A stretch of DNA of 64,000 nucleotides from Xiphydria camelus (taxonomy: Eukaryota; Arthropoda; Insecta; Hymenoptera; Xiphydriidae). Positions 61,101-64,000 of the stretch are shown piece by piece; within the stretch, counting starts at the first letter, position 1; each line of letters starts with the position of its first letter. A program made the translations under genes and the position numbers. Location: the NCBI GenBank assembly GCA_963678675.1, contig OY783198.1, forward strand, positions 21,190,684 through 21,254,683, given 5' to 3'. The notes beneath the pieces are model-generated. The model worked only from the letters and a program-made list of their open reading frames with translations. It ran no database searches and was not told where the DNA came from.

Positions 61101-62860
61101 GGTGCACAATCGGAAAGGGAAACGTCATTGGTACCGCGGTCAGCGTTCGCTGGCCCCGACTTGTCTCGTCCGTGATCTTTTATGCAGGTGTTTTTCGTTT
61201 CACCCGCGTACTTGAATCTCGCGATTTCACGGAAACCTTGAATGAAAATTCTCACCGCGCGAAGGACGCTATCGTAATGCGGTACCGTTACACGGTCAGT
61301 GGTACGGGAGAAAAAGAGATTGAGCAACATGTGGAAATAACGAGGTTCCGAGTAAAGCCCAAGGGAAACGCTTATCGTGAGGATATAATTATTACGGGCG
61401 GAAGTACGTATCGGTCGTAATTTCGAACTGTTTCGTGTTGCCGTAGCGTCAGGTTCCACAGTATACACGGATGTTATCCGCCTCTGATTACCAAAATTGG
61501 CGCGCTCTGCTGCCCCTGCGAACAGATAACCCGTTCTACTTTGGTGTAAGCTGCCGGCTCGTGTTGCGTCGGTGTAATAAGATTTCGAATACTCGCTGTG
61601 TAAAAGAGCATCCCAATACGAAGAGGGTGAAAGATTCGCTTTATCCTGCAAAGTAGGTGAGAATGCTTGATACGCTGTGCTATTGATCGTTATGACTCAA
61701 CGACAAGACTCGTTCCGACCAACGTCTATCGACACTTCTGTGTCCGGAGCTACATTTACAAGCATAGCACACAAGAAACGGGCAACGGGTATCGCATGAA
61801 TTTTTAAGACTCCTCCGCGCTTCGATCGATTCCCTCCCGCCTAATTGCCGATACGTACGCTTCCGGTTTTCCGACATTTGGTTTTCAACCGAAGGCCACG
61901 CGCGGTTTCCCACTCTTATTTCGTGAGAACCTTTGGCTTCTTCCCCGAGTTCAACGTCGATGTCTGCAGTGTCGTGTGTAATTAATTAGGGAAGCGTATA
62001 GCTGTAAAGAGTAATTGGATTTTAGCGATAGGATCGACCGCTACGGAAACCAACCTTCGATTTTTCGTTAACGAGGGCAATGACCCAGCCGCGATAAGAA
62101 CAATAGCGAGGAAACCTATGTGCGCCCTTCCCTTGCACCCTTCCGTCAGCTGTAATGGAAGGGCGCAGCTAGGGTAAATAAAGGGCGCTCGTACAGGTGG
62201 ATATGTAGATCCATGTATACTACTTTGCGCTTGTAAGTTTAAAATCAGCCGACCTAAATCGCTCGTTTGTCGTTTCAGAAGAACTCGGTAGATACTTTAT
62301 ACATGAAATTACGTTATTATTCAAGCGATGCGTTATGTAAGAACATCTAGAATACTGTGGATAGCTAAAGACAGGCAGTTGCGTGATGAGGAGATTGATG
62401 CTGAAGCTAAAAAATAAATAATCTCTAAATTTATTTATATAAATTACTCGTGAACTTTAAATTCAGTGCACAATTGTTATATACGAGTGTCTGATTTTGT
62501 TTCGTTTCGATTATCCCTATCCCATTTGAGCGACGTGCGTTCATCGCTTATATTTTGTCAAACGAGCTCAAGTACTCCATCGCGTCTACTTAAAACAATG
62601 CAATCTACTCGAAGACATCGAACGATTTACACATTTTTGACGCGTCTCGGAAGTAGCACGCGATTGTGGTCACGCTTCGAGCACGCGAAGTGAGAATTTG
62701 GTTGATACAAAATCCATAAAATGGGGGAAAATCAGGGAGCGGCGAACACGAGGGACACGAAAGCCCCGCTACTCACGCGACGCTTCCGGAGAACGCGCGG
62801 AGAGCGAAGCGCTTGACGACTGTTTCTACTTCGAGATTACGCATCGAATTCGCATCTGTA
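58107..62860. other. Intergenic or upstream region, no gene recognised
   Basis: A candidate AATAAA for the dynein light chain lies at 58605-58610. From about 59100 to 62100 the DNA is CpG-rich, with overlapping open frames on both strands (for instance 59196-59959 and 61031-61651) that have basic, low-information sequences and no known domain. It could hold untranslated 5' exons and the promoter of the MINPP1-like gene. A small hairpin with 11-bp arms occurs at 62121-62131 / 62157-62167. Confidence 0.5.
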
Positions 62861-63112
62861 CACCAGGGAAAAGGTCTAGTTGAATACGAACCTGATAGAG
62901 AAATTGATTTAAGATGAATAGGAATTTATTCACATCGAACAAAAGCCTATTTGAATTAGATTGATGTTCTACTAGGTTCGTACTCGATTAAAAAGATATG
63001 CAAAACATATATTTCATTCAAATAGACTTTTGTTCCATGTGAATAAATTCCTATTCATCTCAAATACATTTTTCTATCAGGTTCGTATTCATCTAGTCCT
63101 TTTCCCTGAGTG
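62861..63112. mobile_element. MITE, family C, long inverted repeats with TA duplication
   Basis: 252 bp with near full-length inverted arms of about 100 bp. Left end CACCAGGGAAAAGG, right end (reversed) CACTCAGGGAAAAGG, then TAG(T/A)TGAATACGAACCTGATAGA and GATGAATAGGAATTTATTCA in both arms. It is flanked by TA at 62859-62860 and 63113-63114. No ORF. Low divergence between the arms suggests a fairly recent insertion. It lies about 260 bp upstream of the MINPP1-like start codon. Confidence 0.88.
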
Positions 63113-63370
63113 TACGTTGTCTCGAACGAGGAAACGCCGTTCTCGCGAGTGTGAAGGAAATGCGAAAATTGTGAGACTTTTCGCAGCGTCGTAAAATCGC
63201 GCCGGAGAAAACCCCGAAGAACGATAAACGGTCAAGATTTTTGAAGGCGCGTTGACTTGCGACACTTGTGAAACGCAGAGACGCACAAAGAAAATCTGCA
63301 CTCTATTGCAACCTATAACGACTAGCCATTCTTTTATCAGGTGAAAGCGCTACATTGTAAGTCAATCATC

Positions 63371-63533
63371 ATGAAAGCCGCCGCGGTCTTTTTGGTGTTC
63401 CTGGCGAGCGAGGTGGTGGCGCGAGAAATTGATTATTGCTACAACATGGAGAACGACCCTTATCTGTCCTTCGGCACGAAAACGGCTTACAACTTCGTGC
63501 ACGGCGGGAAGACCCCGTTCCAGAGAGTACGGG
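63371..63533 (+). CDS. MINPP1: Probable multiple inositol polyphosphate phosphatase, first coding exon (gene continues right)
   Basis: The exon encodes a signal peptide (MKAAAVFLVFLASEVVA) followed by REIDYCYNMENDPY, LSFGTKTAYNFVHGG and KTPFQRVRG, ending at a good donor, G|GTAAGCG, in phase 1. Cys plus FGTKTaY a short way after the signal peptide is the start of the mature histidine-phosphatase enzyme MINPP1, which removes phosphates from inositol hexakisphosphate in the ER lumen or secretory path. The catalytic RHG motif would lie in the next exon, beyond the window. An in-frame Met ten codons upstream (63341) would place polar residues before the signal peptide and is less likely. An acceptor-like TTTTATCAG ends at 63340. 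No further exon was found before 64000. Confidence 0.65.
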
Positions 63534-63782
63534 GTAAGCGGCATCTTCCACCGAGTCGTCGACGAGTACACGGAGAAAACGGATTAGTAAAAAAATCATG
63601 GGAAAACCCATGAATTTTTACAAATATCCCAGTAACAGGGCTCCTCGAGGTGAAATATTGAAGTTTTCAACAGACCACAGAATACTTTCTACAGTTCGTA
63701 ATAATATAAAAATCAGTTTATACGGTATCATTTACCAATCTTCCGTTAATACGTGTCGGCTATTTTCGAATTTATGCTGTTA

Positions 63783-64000
63783 CACAGAGAAAACAAATTA
63801 GATTTGACTAAATGGACGGTCACAGATGGGGGGAATGCCGATCAAGTGACTTGAATTGAATAATTTGGTTATAATGACTGACAACCATTTGACGGAAACA
63901 AGCGATAGTCAATTCTACCGAATTATTAGTTCAATTAATTAAATCTGCGCTCCCCCGCCCGTGACCACTAATTTAGATAAATCTACTATAATTCTAAAAA
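63783..64000. mobile_element. MITE, family B, copy 2, cut by the window edge
   Basis: Starts CACAGAGAAAACAAATTAGA after TA (63781-63782). It is the reverse-orientation relative of 31828-32048: AGATTTGACTAAAT, GGGGGGAATGCCGATC, AATAATTTGGTTATAATGA and GACGGAAACAAGC are shared. It lies in the first intron of the MINPP1-like gene. The right end lies at or just beyond the window limit. Confidence 0.75.

Noticed and set aside
60955..61651. 142-codon plus and 206-codon minus frames that overlap each other
   Set aside because: Neither shows a domain, repeat or signal. At most one could be real, and nothing favours either.
1..64000. CRISPR arrays, tRNA or rRNA genes, bacterial-type operons, endogenous viral genes
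   Set aside because: Looked for and not seen. The repeats are microsatellites or TA-flanked MITEs.

Overview
This window is nuclear DNA from an insect, most likely a hymenopteran (ant or bee type). The evidence is compact multi-exon genes with GT..AG introns, a Tyr/Phe-rich hexamerin storage-protein gene, CpG-rich non-coding DNA, many simple repeats and several short TA-flanked MITEs. No bacterial, phage, CRISPR, tRNA or rRNA features were seen. The species cannot be named from the sequence.

Layout, left to right. (1) 345-18198, + strand: the 3' eleven exons of the giant protocadherin Dachsous (planar polarity and Hippo/growth control), with about 17 cadherin repeats, one membrane helix and a conserved cytoplasmic tail. 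Its 5' end lies outside the window. Large introns carry CpG-rich filler and one MITE. (2) 18199-21547: 3' UTRs and intergenic DNA between two convergent genes. (3) 21548-30393, - strand: a complete ten-exon excitatory amino acid transporter (SLC1 family, 534 codons). (4) 32432-34996, - strand: a complete six-exon hexamerin (699 codons) with a TATA box and a polyA signal. (5) 37805-46746, + strand: TMEM94, a degenerate P-type-ATPase-like ER membrane protein (24 coding exons, 1389 codons). A single-exon SAXO-type microtubule-binding gene is nested on the opposite strand in one of its introns. (6) 48766-52770, - strand: PIGG, the GPI ethanolamine phosphate transferase 2, whose frame breaks once in a homopolymer. 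(7) 52806-53192, + strand: a small unrecognised membrane-protein ORF. (8) 53735-54641, + strand: a COG4339-type HD-superfamily protein that has lost its HD metal residues. (9) 57407-58106, + strand: a three-exon Tctex1-type dynein light chain. (10) 63371-63533, + strand: the first coding exon of a probable multiple inositol polyphosphate phosphatase, continuing past the window.

The genes do not form a pathway. The neighbourhood mixes cell adhesion, neurotransmitter uptake, larval storage, ER membrane functions (TMEM94, PIGG) and axonemal or dynein components (SAXO, Tctex1). Exon boundaries were set by hand from GT/AG sites and checked by intron-phase arithmetic. For every complete gene except PIGG the exon lengths sum to an intact frame. 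The PIGG sum is one base short, in agreement with the visible frame break. Composition changes from GC/CpG-rich on the left (to about 32 kb) to AT-rich on the right, with a second CpG-rich patch near 59-62 kb.

The most interesting leads are the PIGG frame break, the pseudo-HD protein, the EAAT with a serine-poor HP1 tip, the antisense-nested SAXO gene, and three MITE groups that share a terminal signature next to TA dinucleotides.
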